Shown here piece after piece: positions 8,178-19,890 of a stretch of DNA of 64,000 nucleotides. Origin of the DNA: Rhizobium leguminosarum bv. viciae USDA 2370 (GTDB lineage: Bacteria; Pseudomonadota; Alphaproteobacteria; Rhizobiales; Rhizobiaceae). The notes beneath the pieces were generated by a model. That model did not search any database, had not been told where the DNA came from, and worked only from the letters and a program-made list of their open reading frames with translations. The position numbers and the translations under genes are program-made. The stretch spans positions 1 to 64,000 of the forward strand of contig NZ_MRDL01000013.1 of assembly GCF_002008365.1 (NCBI RefSeq), given 5' to 3'. Every line of letters begins with the position of its first letter. Positions within the stretch are counted from its first letter, which is position 1.

Positions 8178-9044
8178 ATGGCTCAGCCAAGTGTAGCGCG
8201 TGAACCGTCCATGGAAGAAATTCTGGCCTCCATCCGCCAGATCATCGAAAGCAATGAGCCCGGCGCCGGCAAGGCGATTTCCGCATCCCTGCCGCCGGTC
8301 TACGGCGCCGATGAGGATGACAACGGCTCCGAAATTCATCTGACGGTCGACGACACCTATGCCGGCGTGGAATTCCCCGAACCGGTCATGCGCTCCTCCG
8401 ATCCGCGTTTCGTCGCCGCCAATTCGGCCGGCACCGCCCCCGAAGCAGAAGTACCGGCCCGCGCCCTGTCGCTTGCCGATGTCGCCGCCCGCGTGCGCGC
8501 CGCCTCCGAGCGCAGCGCCGTGCAGGCCGGTCAAGCCCTGCGCGAAATTCCGAGCGGTTTCCGCCAGCCCGAACCGCAGCCGGCCGTGATGCCGGAACCG
8601 CCGCGCGCCGCGGCACCGCAACCGCAACCACAGCCTATTTTCCCCGCTGCCGCAGCGCCCGTTCAGCATGTTGCGATCCAGCAGCCGGCCGAGCCGGTGC
8701 TTGCGGAAACGCCTGGGGTGGCCGTCGCCGAGCCGGCGCCTGCCGTCGAAACAGCGCCACCGGCTATGGAGCCCGCTCAGTCGTCGACCGAGCGTTTCCT
8801 GCCGAGCGTTCTGGACGAGGTCCAGCCGACGCTGCTTTCGGAGGATGCCGGCCTGCAGATCAGCCGCTCTTTCGAGGAGCTCGCCGCGGCAATCGACGGC
8901 GCAGAGCGCCGGTCGCTGGACGAGATCGCAGAGGACATGCTGCGCCCGATGCTGCGCGAATGGCTTGATGATAATCTGCCGACACTGGTCGAGCGGTTGG
9001 TGCGCGAAGAAATCGAGCGCGTGGCACGCGGCCCGCGTCGCTGA
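8178..9044 (+). CDS. popZ: PopZ-family polar organising protein (DUF2497)
   Basis: A 288-aa protein with the two hallmarks of alphaproteobacterial PopZ. The first is the short N-terminal helix EPSMEEILASIRQIIESNE (about 9-27). The second is the C-terminal oligomerisation region PMLREWLDDNLPTLVERLV, followed by REEIERVARG (about 258-286). The middle (about 100-200) is Pro/Ala/Glu-rich and probably disordered, as in PopZ. In Caulobacter and Agrobacterium, PopZ self-assembles at the cell pole and anchors chromosome-segregation and cell-cycle proteins. The gene is followed by a terminator and then valS. The symbol is assigned by family. Confidence 0.85.
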   Translation: MAQPSVAREPSMEEILASIRQIIESNEPGAGKAISASLPPVYGADEDDNGSEIHLTVDDTYAGVEFPEPVMRSSDPRFVAANSAGTAPEAEVPARALSLADVAARVRAASERSAVQAGQALREIPSGFRQPEPQPAVMPEPPRAAAPQPQPQPIFPAAAAPVQHVAIQQPAEPVLAETPGVAVAEPAPAVETAPPAMEPAQSSTERFLPSVLDEVQPTLLSEDAGLQISRSFEELAAAIDGAERRSLDEIAEDMLRPMLREWLDDNLPTLVERLVREEIERVARGPRR

Positions 9045-9062
9045 TCGGATTGCTTTTTCTTG

Positions 9063-9096
9063 AAAAGCCGCTCCGGTCTCCGGGGCGGCTTTTTTA
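9063..9096 (+). terminator. Rho-independent terminator after popZ
   Basis: An inverted repeat (AAAGCCGC with GCGGCTTT, plus an inner CCGG/CCGG) ends in a T run 20-50 bases past the PopZ stop. It separates that transcript from valS. Confidence 0.75.
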
Positions 9097-9159
9097 TTGA
9101 CTTGGCCGTGACCATCCTATTTACAAACGCCACCCTCGAACCTCGAAATTGGTCATAAA

Positions 9160-12003
<2,844 letters not shown>

Positions 12004-12034
12004 GTTTCACGGACCCATTTTGGTAAGTTATTTC

Positions 12035-12066
12035 AAAGACGCGCCCTCCGCGGGCGCGTCTTTTTT
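12035..12066 (+). terminator. Rho-independent terminator after valS
   Basis: AAAGACGCGCCC pairs with GGGCGCGTCTTT around a 5-base loop and runs into a T tract, about 30 bases past the valS stop. Confidence 0.85.
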
Positions 12067-12400
12067 GTTGTGATTCGTCCGGTTCGCGCGTGAAACGGCG
12101 CATTTTCAGCACTTCATCCTGTGGATTGCTCTCATGCGAAGCTCCAGCGGGCGAAAACTGCCACTGTTGTCGGATTGATACAGCTTCTGCAATGTTTGGA
12201 ATGAACACCCAAAAGCCCACCTGAAATTCGATAGGTCTGGAATAAAATTTTATTAACCAGGTTTTTTGACGTGTCCGTCAATTTCTTTACGTAAGTTAGC
12301 CACTGCAATGCCTGGGAGCGCTGCCGTGGGGCGCGTTGCCATATAACGCGAACACTTACTAGAGTGGGGTCACATCAATTGCTGGAGTGGGGGAGACACA
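12067..12400. other. Intergenic region before the FadL-type gene
   Basis: No gene is supported here. The stretch from about 12235 to 12300 is clearly AT-richer than its surroundings (AATAAAATTTTATTAACC) and is the likely promoter area for the outer-membrane protein. A GGAG-type site lies close to the ATG at 12401. Confidence 0.45.
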
Positions 12401-13675
12401 ATGGCATCTCGTAGGTTTTCCAAGGGCATAACATCGCTCGTTCTTCTTTCGTCGCTTGCATCGCCGTCCTTCGCCGGCGGTCTGGAGCGCGGCGGATACA
12501 ATATCGACCTTCTCTTCGACAATTCGAGGTTCGCCGTCCAGTCCGGCGCGACCTATGTCATGCCGCAGCGCAAGCTGAAAAACGTCAAGGACACCGATCC
12601 CACCGATGGCCTCGGCACGAACGGCATTGGCGGAGGTTCGACCACGGCTGATGATACTGAGGATTACTGGATCCCCTATCTCGGGGTGAAGGTCGGTTTC
12701 GGCGACTCCATCGACTGTATGGGCGATTTTTCGACACCCTTCGGCGCACACACCAATCCCGGCGCCGACTGGCTGGGTGTCAACGACAACATCGAAACAA
12801 AGATCAGCACCCGCAACTACGGCGCCACCTGCTCCTATCGTTTCGATATGGGCCCCGGCCAGCTTCGCCTGATCGGCGGCGGCTTCTATCAGACGGTCGA
12901 TGGTTTCAAGACACGCCTCGTCGCGCCGATCACAGGGGCGGCCGCGCTGGTCTATGACGGCACCGGCCGTCTGGATCTTGCCGACCAGGCCATGGGATGG
13001 CGGGCGGGCATCGCCTACGAAATCGAGGAATATGCCTTCCGCGCCAGCCTGGTCTACAACAGCAAGGTCAAGTATGACGATCTCACCGGCACGGTCGACC
13101 TGACCGAGGTGCCGAAGGCCGCCAATCCTGCCAATCCCTACCTTGGCGTCGTGACGCCGGTCTATGGTTCGGCTGAGGCGCCGGATTCCGTCGAACTCAA
13201 GCTGCAGAGCGGCATTGCGCCCGACTGGCTCGCCTTCGGTTCGGTCAAGTGGACGAATTGGAGCGTGCTGCAGTCGATCGCCTTCTGCCCGAAGGCCACC
13301 AAAGGCGTCGTCGCTTGCTCCGCCAGCAGCCAGCTCACCTCGCTCGATCTCTTCTATCGCGACGGCTGGACGATCAGCGGTGGCGTCGGCCACAAGTTCA
13401 ACGAGCAATGGGCTGGCGCCCTCAGCCTGACCTGGGATCGCGGCACGAGCCAGGGCTACGGCGCCCAGACCGACACATGGACGCTCGGCGCAGGTGTCTC
13501 CTATACGCCGGTGGAGAATGTCGAGTGGCGTCTGGCCGGCGCGCTCGGCATCATGACCGGCGGAGAATCCGGCACCTACGTGTATAATGGCCGGACCTAC
13601 GGCAACGACGTCTCCTATTCCTTCGGCGACGATCTGCTGGCGGCCCTTTCCACCAGCGTAAAGGTCAAGTTCTGA
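12401..13675 (+). CDS. FadL/OmpP1/TodX-type outer-membrane transporter
   Basis: A 424-aa outer-membrane beta-barrel of the long-chain fatty acid / hydrophobic compound transporter family. It has a signal peptide (residues 1-25, ending SPSFA). The mature N-terminus LERGGYNIDLLFDNSRFAVQ fits the hatch region of FadL-like proteins. Many alternating strands follow (WRAGIAYEIEEYAFRASLVY), the C-terminal part has GVSYTPVENVEWRLAGALG, and the protein ends on a terminal aromatic (VKVKF), as usual for outer-membrane barrels. The substrate cannot be told from sequence. A terminator follows. Confidence 0.85.
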   Translation: MASRRFSKGITSLVLLSSLASPSFAGGLERGGYNIDLLFDNSRFAVQSGATYVMPQRKLKNVKDTDPTDGLGTNGIGGGSTTADDTEDYWIPYLGVKVGFGDSIDCMGDFSTPFGAHTNPGADWLGVNDNIETKISTRNYGATCSYRFDMGPGQLRLIGGGFYQTVDGFKTRLVAPITGAAALVYDGTGRLDLADQAMGWRAGIAYEIEEYAFRASLVYNSKVKYDDLTGTVDLTEVPKAANPANPYLGVVTPVYGSAEAPDSVELKLQSGIAPDWLAFGSVKWTNWSVLQSIAFCPKATKGVVACSASSQLTSLDLFYRDGWTISGGVGHKFNEQWAGALSLTWDRGTSQGYGAQTDTWTLGAGVSYTPVENVEWRLAGALGIMTGGESGTYVYNGRTYGNDVSYSFGDDLLAALSTSVKVKF

Positions 13676-13701
13676 TCTTGCTGCCCAAGTAGACGTCTTA
13701 G

Positions 13702-13726
13702 AGCCCGGCAGTTCGCCGGGCTTTTC
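13702..13726 (+). terminator. Rho-independent terminator after the FadL-type gene
   Basis: GCCCGGC and GCCGGGC with a 5-base loop are followed by TTTTCTTT, about 27 bases past the stop. Confidence 0.8.
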
Positions 13727-14393
13727 TTTGGGCGTTGGCAAGACAAATCGACGTTCCAATTTGTGACGATTCAGCAACACATTTTTACGACGTTTGGCGT
13801 ATGGTGGCGGCAGGGCGAATTTGTCCATTTCCCGCCACAAAGAGGGCGCAGCGCTATTCGCAGGCGAGGAGATGGCAGGCGTACGGTGCGTGTAAATAGT
13901 AGCATGGGTCGATTTTTTTCCGGGTACATCAGATCGTACGGCGCGATTGGCGACATTCGTTCGATTGCGGTCGTTTCGCTTTCCGAACAAGGCAGTTCCG
14001 GCCGCCAATCCGGCCTCGCGATGAAGTCGTCGATCCGTTCATTGTCGCTGTTTTCGACCCGCTCGGATGAGCAGCCCGGCTTTGCCGAAAATGTCGATAC
14101 CGGTTTCGTCACATTTACTGTTTACGAATGCGATAAAGGCGGGAAGGCGAATACCGCACCTACCGAAAGAGTGCCACGGAGATTGCAGTCGAGCCATGCC
14201 GGGAGCCGGGTGGTTCTGAAGGATGGGCTGAGAATATCGCCTTTGAGAAAGGGCCAGTGGGCTGGATGCGACGCGGGTAAAGGAGCCATGGAGCTCGCCG
14301 CGGGATCGCTCGCCTCGAAGAAATACATCCGCGGGATGCACGGTGCGAGCGCCGTTGCCGCCTGCCTGAGATGAGCGAAAGAAATCGGTTGAA
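13727..14393. other. Long unexplained region upstream of exoR
   Basis: About 670 bases. A 203-codon frame (13763-14374) and shorter antisense frames exist, but none has a ribosome site or protein-like pattern; the products are Ser/Arg/Gly-rich without helices or strands. This may be a long regulatory leader and promoter region for exoR, but I can identify no specific element in it. Confidence 0.5.
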
Positions 14394-15197
14394 ATGGTGA
14401 CGTCCGAGTTCAAACTGTTCAAATTCATGCTGATGGGCATGTCGATAGCCGTAGCACTGGCGCTGTCCGGTCCGTGCCGCGCATTCGACATCAAAGGTGG
14501 CGTCAGCAAGGAATCCGGACCCTTCGATCTCTTCAAGTTCGGCTTCAAAGCCTATAAGAACGGCCAGAAGGAAGAAGCGGTCGAAGCCTATAAATACGCC
14601 GCCGAAAAGGGCCACACCGGTTCGCGCTGGGCGCTCGCCAACATGTATGCCGACGGTGACGGTGTCACGCAGGACGATTTCGAAGCCTTCAAGATCTACA
14701 GCGAGATTGCCCAGCAGGGCGTCGAACCTGGCTCGGAAGATACGGGCTTCTTCGTCAACGCGCTGCTCTCGCTCGCCAGCTATTACAAGCATGGCATTGC
14801 CGGCAGTCCGGTCAGGATCGACCTCAGCCAGGCGCGCCAGCTTTATTTTCAGGTGGCCTCAACCTTTGGCGTCCCCGAGGCGCAGTTCCAGCTGGCGCAG
14901 ATGATGCTGGCCGGCGAGGGCGGCAATGCCAGCCCGCAGCAAGCCAAGAAATGGCTGAACCAGGCCCGCAAGAGCGGCCATCCCGGCGCCATGGCGGTCT
15001 TCGGCAATATTCTGTTCGATGAAGGCCAGACGGCCCGCGGTCTGGCCCTGATGACGGCAGCACTCGACCGTTGCAAGCCCAAGGACTGCAGCTGGATGGA
15101 AGCGCTGCAGGAGCAGGCCTTCTCGGTTGCGAACGAGGCCGACCGCCGCACGGCGGTATCCCTCTCGCACACCATCGCGAGCGGTTCCGACGACTAA
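14394..15197 (+). CDS. exoR: ExoR, periplasmic Sel1-repeat regulator of ExoS/ChvI
   Basis: A 267-aa protein that closely follows ExoR as I recall it from Sinorhizobium. It has a signal peptide ending near GPCRAF and the mature start DIKGGVSKESGPFDLFKFGF. Sel1-like (TPR-related) repeats include KAYKNGQKEEAVEAYKYAAE, GHTGSRWALANMYADGDGV, DLSQARQLYFQVASTFGV and GHPGAMAVFGNILFDEGQTA. In rhizobia ExoR binds and restrains the ExoS sensor kinase in the periplasm. It thereby lowers succinoglycan/exopolysaccharide synthesis and promotes motility, and it is degraded under acid or host conditions. xthA lies convergent downstream. Confidence 0.93.
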   Translation: MVTSEFKLFKFMLMGMSIAVALALSGPCRAFDIKGGVSKESGPFDLFKFGFKAYKNGQKEEAVEAYKYAAEKGHTGSRWALANMYADGDGVTQDDFEAFKIYSEIAQQGVEPGSEDTGFFVNALLSLASYYKHGIAGSPVRIDLSQARQLYFQVASTFGVPEAQFQLAQMMLAGEGGNASPQQAKKWLNQARKSGHPGAMAVFGNILFDEGQTARGLALMTAALDRCKPKDCSWMEALQEQAFSVANEADRRTAVSLSHTIASGSDD

Positions 15198-15212
15198 GCG
15201 CCGATTGGACGC

Positions 15213-16004
15213 TCAGCCCGCGAAATCGAAATAAGCGATGACAGGCACGTGGTCGGACGGCTTTTCCCAGGCCCGCACATGTTTTTCGATCGCAGCCGAT
15301 GTCATCCGGTCGGCGGCTTCCGGCGACAGCAGCAGATGGTCGATCCGGATGCCGTTGTTCTTCGGCCAGGCGCCGGCCTGATAGTCCCAGAAGGAATAGA
15401 ACTGCGTCGCATCAGTCGTCGCGCGCACGGCATCCGTCAGCCCGAGATTTTCGAGCTTGCGAAACGCCTCCCGCGTCTGTGGCAGAAACAGTGCATCGTT
15501 TTCCCAGACCTTGGGATCGAAGCAGTCGTGCGGTTCCGGGATGACATTGTAATCGCCGGCAAGAACCAGCATGTCCTCATAGGCTAGCCGTTCGGCTGCA
15601 AACGTCCGCAGACGCTCCATCCAGGCGAGCTTGTAGGGATATTTCTCCGTTTCGACAGGATTGCCGTTCGGCAGGTAGATGCAGCAGACGCGCAGGATGC
15701 GCGTGTCGGACAGCGTGAACGCCGCTTCGAGGAAACGCGCCTGTTCGTCCAGCGGATCGCCGGGCAGGCCGCGGTTGACTTCGAAAGGTGTACTCTTGGA
15801 GAGGATCGCGACGCCGTTGAAGCCCTTCTGGCCGTGCGTTTCGACATGATAGCCGAGCGCCTCGATCTCCAGCCGCGGGAAACCCTCGTCGACCGTCTTG
15901 ATCTCCTGCAGGCAGACGATATCCGGATCGGAATCCTTGAGCCATTGCGTGAGATTGTCGATGCGCGCCTTGACGCCGTTGATGTTCCAGGTCGCGATCT
16001 TCAT
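15213..16004 (-). CDS. xthA: Exodeoxyribonuclease III
   Basis: An AP endonuclease / 3'-5' exonuclease of base-excision repair in the EEP fold. It is 263 aa from the ATG at 16004. MKIATWNING has the family Asn, LQEIK has the metal-binding Glu34, GDYNVIP the Asp-Asn pair, and SDHVPVIAYF the catalytic Asp-His near the C-terminus. The frame stays open upstream to 16103, but that extension lies in a dispersed repeat and is not part of the protein. GGGACAGA precedes the chosen ATG. It converges with exoR, 15 bases apart. Confidence 0.95.
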   Translation of the reverse strand: MKIATWNINGVKARIDNLTQWLKDSDPDIVCLQEIKTVDEGFPRLEIEALGYHVETHGQKGFNGVAILSKSTPFEVNRGLPGDPLDEQARFLEAAFTLSDTRILRVCCIYLPNGNPVETEKYPYKLAWMERLRTFAAERLAYEDMLVLAGDYNVIPEPHDCFDPKVWENDALFLPQTREAFRKLENLGLTDAVRATTDATQFYSFWDYQAGAWPKNNGIRIDHLLLSPEAADRMTSAAIEKHVRAWEKPSDHVPVIAYFDFAG

Positions 16005-16026
16005 GGCTCTGTCCCGTTCCGCATCA

Positions 16027-16133
16027 TGCATGTCGCCCAGAAGTGTGCAGCGGTTCTGGGATAACGACAGGCACAAAAAACAAAGAGCTAAAGCGCACCG
16101 CATGAATCAGCGTCGATGCAGCGCGCTTTAGTG
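16027..16133. repeat. Dispersed rhizobial intergenic repeat, family A copy 1
   Basis: It begins ATGCATGTCGCCCAGAAGTG and ends in a GCGCGCTTTAG-type tail. It shares its head (ATGCATGTCGC..AAGTGTGCAGCGGTT.TGGGATAA) with copies at 32561 and 38454. The tail forms an inverted repeat (AAAGCGC...GCGCTTT). It sits just upstream of xthA. Confidence 0.75.
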
Positions 16134-16174
16134 CGCTTCTTTTATCGTGGTCTTTCACCGGCGGACAAGACGAT

Positions 16175-16206
16175 AAACCGGCCGGAAGAGATTCTTCGGC
16201 CGGTTT
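16175..16206 (-). terminator. Probable terminator of the erpA-type gene
   Basis: AAACCGGCCG and CGGCCGGTTT flank a 12-base loop, 27 bases past the erpA stop. The T tract after it on the minus strand is short, so it is a weak Rho-independent terminator or could serve both strands. Confidence 0.5.
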
Positions 16207-16232
16207 GATGGGGAGTCCGTGCGTTTAGACGT

Positions 16233-16565
16233 TCAGATCGAGAAACTGGTGCCACAGCCGCAGCTTGCCACCGCATTCGGGTTCTTGATCTGGAAGGATT
16301 GGCCAAGCAGATTGTCGACGAAGTCGATCTCCGAGCCCGCCATGTAGACGAGCGAAAGGCTGTCAATCAGCACCTTGGCATCGTTCTTTTCGACGATGAT
16401 GTCGTCGTCGTCAGCCCTGTCGGCAAGATCGAACTTGTAGGAAAACCCCGAACAGCCGCCGCCTTCGACGGAAACGCGCAACGCGCTCTTGCCGGCTTCG
16501 GCGCCGACGATCGCAGCGATACGCTTTGCCGCGGCATCTGAAAGGGTTACACTTGTATCCGTCAT
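16233..16565 (-). CDS. erpA: A-type Fe-S cluster carrier (ErpA/IscA family)
   Basis: A 110-aa cytoplasmic Fe-S carrier that passes clusters to apo-proteins. The three conserved Cys are present: Cys38 in EGGGCSGFSY, and Cys102 and Cys104 in SCGCGTSFSI. The ATG at 16565 has a textbook AGGAGG site, so the seven extra upstream codons are not used. ErpA is the most likely subtype in alphaproteobacteria without a full Isc system, but IscA/SufA naming is possible. It is divergent from dgt. Confidence 0.9.
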   Translation of the reverse strand: MTDTSVTLSDAAAKRIAAIVGAEAGKSALRVSVEGGGCSGFSYKFDLADRADDDDIIVEKNDAKVLIDSLSLVYMAGSEIDFVDNLLGQSFQIKNPNAVASCGCGTSFSI

Positions 16566-16787
16566 GTTTCCTCCTGCCGGGGTCAAGATCCGGAGAGAAT
16601 GGGTTTTGGCACTTGAATGTTCAAATGCCTGATATCAAAGAAACTTACCATAATCTTCGCGAAAAGGCGATGATGCGCCGAAGCGGTTAAGAAAGCGCCT
16701 CTTTGCCGTTTCATCGAGCTATAGGTATGAAGAGCGATAAGCGGCGTCAATGGGCAGATGCGGCAACATGCAGGATGACGGTGAAGA

Positions 16788-18005
16788 ATGACGATCGATA
16801 CGCGTGCTTTGGGTTTCGGCAGCAGTGAAAGGGCGGTCTATGCGGCCGATCCCTGGACGACGCGCGGACGGCTCTATCAGGAGGACGGCAGCCCGACACG
16901 CTCCGATTTCCAGCGCGACCGCGACCGCATCGTTCACACCACTGCCTTCCGCAGGCTAAAGCACAAAACCCAGGTCTTCATTGCCCAGGACGGCGATCAC
17001 TACCGCACCCGGCTGACTCACACGATCGAGGTGGCGCAGATCGCCCGCGCTCTTGCCCGCGCCCTGAAGCTCGACGAGGATCTGGCCGAGGGCGTTGCGC
17101 TCGTGCACGATTTCGGCCACACGCCGTTCGGTCATACCGGCGAGGACGCGTTGCACGAGGTGCTGCTGCCCTATGGCGGCTTCGACCACAATGCCCAATC
17201 GCTGCGCATCGTGACCAAGCTGGAGAGGCGTTATGCTGAATTCGACGGCATCAACCTGACATGGGAAAGCCTCGAAGGTCTCGTCAAGCACAATGGCCCG
17301 CTTCTGACGCCTGAGGGAGTCGGCACGCGCGGTCCCGTTCCGCAACCGATCCTTGATTATTGCGAGCTGCACGATCTCGAGCTTGCAACCTATGCCAGCC
17401 TCGAGGCCCAGGTTGCGGCGATCGCCGATGACATTGCCTATAATACCCACGATATCGACGATGGCCTGCGCTCCGGCTATCTGACTTTCGAGATGCTGGA
17501 GGAAATCCCGTTTCTTGCAGGGCTGATGGCCGAGGTGCGGGAGCGATATCCGCATCTGGAGGCCAGCCGCTTCACCCATGAGATCATGCGCCGTCAGATT
17601 ACCCGCATGGTGGAAGACGTGATCGGCGTCGCGCAACAACGCCTGTCGCTCTTGCGCCCTGAAAGCGCAGCCGATATCCGCGGTGCCGGCCAGATTATCG
17701 CCAGCTTTTCCGAGGGAATGGCCGAGACCGACAAGCAGATCAAGGCGATGCTCTTCAAACGCATCTACCGCAATCCGGATATCATGCGCATCCGTGCCGG
17801 CGCCGCCCAGATCGTCACCGATCTCTTCGCCGCCTACATGGCCAATCCGAAGGAGATGCAAAGCCATTACTGGGTCGATCATATCGCCGGCCTGTCCGAC
17901 GCGCCGAAGGCTCGTCATGTCGGCGACTATCTCGCCGGCATGACCGACACCTATGCCATCAGCGCCCACAGGCGGTTGTTTGACCACACTCCGGATTTGC
18001 GATAG
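16788..18005 (+). CDS. dgt: dGTP triphosphohydrolase-like HD protein
   Basis: A 405-aa dNTP triphosphohydrolase of the HD superfamily that splits dNTPs into nucleosides and triphosphate, limiting dNTP pools. Metal-binding residues: His78 in [10 protein letters not shown], His107-Asp108 in [20 protein letters not shown], and a later Asp in [14 protein letters not shown]. The N-terminal [11 protein letters not shown] is typical of the deoxyguanosinetriphosphatase-like branch. It lies just upstream of argS on the same strand, 65 bases apart. Confidence 0.93.
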   Translation: MTIDTRALGFGSSERAVYAADPWTTRGRLYQEDGSPTRSDFQRDRDRIVHTTAFRRLKHKTQVFIAQDGDHYRTRLTHTIEVAQIARALARALKLDEDLAEGVALVHDFGHTPFGHTGEDALHEVLLPYGGFDHNAQSLRIVTKLERRYAEFDGINLTWESLEGLVKHNGPLLTPEGVGTRGPVPQPILDYCELHDLELATYASLEAQVAAIADDIAYNTHDIDDGLRSGYLTFEMLEEIPFLAGLMAEVRERYPHLEASRFTHEIMRRQITRMVEDVIGVAQQRLSLLRPESAADIRGAGQIIASFSEGMAETDKQIKAMLFKRIYRNPDIMRIRAGAAQIVTDLFAAYMANPKEMQSHYWVDHIAGLSDAPKARHVGDYLAGMTDTYAISAHRRLFDHTPDLR

Positions 18006-18070
18006 GCAGCGGTCGCCCACGCCGAGGGCCGATTTGAGCCTTTGGCACAGCCTATGCATGGAAGAGTGCG

Positions 18071-19828
18071 ATGAACCTTTTTACCGACTTCGAAGCCAGG
18101 ATCAAAACCGCCCTTGAACAGATCGATCTGGTCAGGGAAAAGCGATCCGAGCTCGATTTCGGCCGCATCACCGTCGAGCCGCCGCGTGATGCGAGCCATG
18201 GCGATGTGGCGACCAATGCCGCAATGGTGCTGGCAAAACCGCTCGGAACCAACCCGCGCGCGCTGGCCGACGTCATCATCGCCAAGCTGAAAGAGGATGC
18301 CGACGTCGCCGACGTCTCGGTCGCGGGTCCCGGCTTCATTAACATCCGTCTCGCCGTCGGCTACTGGCAGCGGCTGCTCGCATCGATGATCGGCGCCGGC
18401 ACCGATTACGGCCGCTCGACGCTCGGCAAAGGCAAGAAGGTCAACGTCGAATATGTCTCGGCCAATCCGACCGGTCCCATGCATGTCGGCCATTGCCGTG
18501 GCGCCGTCGTCGGCGACGCGCTCGCCAACCTGCTCGCTTTTGCCGGTTACGGCGTCGAGAAGGAATATTACATCAACGATGCCGGCTCGCAGATCGACGT
18601 GCTCGCCCGTTCCGTCTTCCTGCGCTATCGTGAAGCGCTCGGCGAAAAGATCGGCGAAATCCCCTCGGGTCTCTATCCCGGCGACTATCTCGTGCCTGTC
18701 GGTCAGTCGCTTGCCGCCGATTACGGCGTGCGTCTGCACAACATGCCGGAAGACCAATGGATGCCGATCGTCAAGGATCGCACCATCGATGCGATGATGG
18801 TGATGATCCGCGACGATCTGGCGTCGCTGAACGTCCATCACGACGTCTTCTTCTCCGAGCGAACCCTGCATGCCAATGGTGCGGCCGCGATCCGCACGGC
18901 GATCAACGACCTGACCTTCAAGGGTTACGTCTACAAGGGAACACTACCGCCGCCGAAGGGTCAGCTTCCCGAGGATTGGGAAGATCGCGAACAGACACTG
19001 TTCCGCTCGACCGAGGTGGGCGACGATATCGACCGGCCGCTGATCAAGTCGGATGGCTCCTACACCTATTTCGCCGCCGACGTCGCCTACTTCAAGAACA
19101 AGTTCGACCGTGGTTTCGACGAGATGATCTACGTGCTTGGCGCCGACCATGGCGGTTACGTCAAGCGCCTGGAAGCGGTTGCACGCGGCGTTTCGGACGG
19201 TAAGGCGAAGCTGACGGTGCTGCTCTGCCAGCTCGTCAAGCTCTATCGCAATGGCGAGCCGGTGAAGATGTCGAAACGCTCGGGCGATTTCGTCACGCTT
19301 CGGGACGTCGTCGAAGAAGTCGGTCGTGATTCGGTCCGGTTCATGATGCTTTATCGCAAGAATTCCGAACCGCTCGACTTCGATTTCGCTAAAGTGACGG
19401 AACAATCGAAAGATAATCCAGTCTTCTACGTGCAATATGCGCATGCTCGCTGCATGTCGGTCTTCCGGCAGGCGAGGGAGGCTTTTGCCGACCTCGATGT
19501 TTCGCCCGAGAATCTCGCGCAAACCGTTGCAGGCATTGGCGATCCGGCCGAATTGCAGCTCGTCGCCAAGCTTGCTGAATTCCCGCGTATCGTCGATGCG
19601 GCGGCCCAGTCGCAGGAGCCACATCGCGTCGCTTTTTACCTCTACGACCTCGCCAGTTCCTTCCATGCGCACTGGAACAAAGGTAAAGATCAGCCAGAAT
19701 TACGATTTGTTAATGATAAAAACCGAGAATCAAGTATTGCCAGACTTGGGCTGGTGTACGCCGTCGCGTCGGTTTTGAAGTCGGGACTCGCCATTACAGG
19801 CACTGCCGCACCGGACGAAATGCGATAA
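18071..19828 (+). CDS. argS: Arginyl-tRNA synthetase
   Basis: A class I synthetase charging tRNA-Arg; 585 aa, full length. The HIGH motif is [15 protein letters not shown] at about 130-144. The KMSKS-equivalent is [13 protein letters not shown] at about 398-410. The C-terminal anticodon-binding DALR domain ends with [15 protein letters not shown]. The dgt-argS-SPOR-nagZ-scpAB order is, as I recall, common in rhizobia. Confidence 0.97.
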   Translation: MNLFTDFEARIKTALEQIDLVREKRSELDFGRITVEPPRDASHGDVATNAAMVLAKPLGTNPRALADVIIAKLKEDADVADVSVAGPGFINIRLAVGYWQRLLASMIGAGTDYGRSTLGKGKKVNVEYVSANPTGPMHVGHCRGAVVGDALANLLAFAGYGVEKEYYINDAGSQIDVLARSVFLRYREALGEKIGEIPSGLYPGDYLVPVGQSLAADYGVRLHNMPEDQWMPIVKDRTIDAMMVMIRDDLASLNVHHDVFFSERTLHANGAAAIRTAINDLTFKGYVYKGTLPPPKGQLPEDWEDREQTLFRSTEVGDDIDRPLIKSDGSYTYFAADVAYFKNKFDRGFDEMIYVLGADHGGYVKRLEAVARGVSDGKAKLTVLLCQLVKLYRNGEPVKMSKRSGDFVTLRDVVEEVGRDSVRFMMLYRKNSEPLDFDFAKVTEQSKDNPVFYVQYAHARCMSVFRQAREAFADLDVSPENLAQTVAGIGDPAELQLVAKLAEFPRIVDAAAQSQEPHRVAFYLYDLASSFHAHWNKGKDQPELRFVNDKNRESSIARLGLVYAVASVLKSGLAITGTAAPDEMR

Positions 19829-19890
19829 CGTCACCATTTCCCCACAATGCGCTGGCATTTGAGCGTTGGCGTTTGCGAGTGGGAATAGGC

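Noticed and set aside
12359..14008. 549-codon minus-strand frame
   Set aside because: Covers the FadL-type gene antisense. The plus strand has a signal peptide and barrel pattern.
13763..14374. 203-codon plus-strand frame before exoR
   Set aside because: No ribosome site, and a Ser/Arg/Gly-rich product without any structural pattern.
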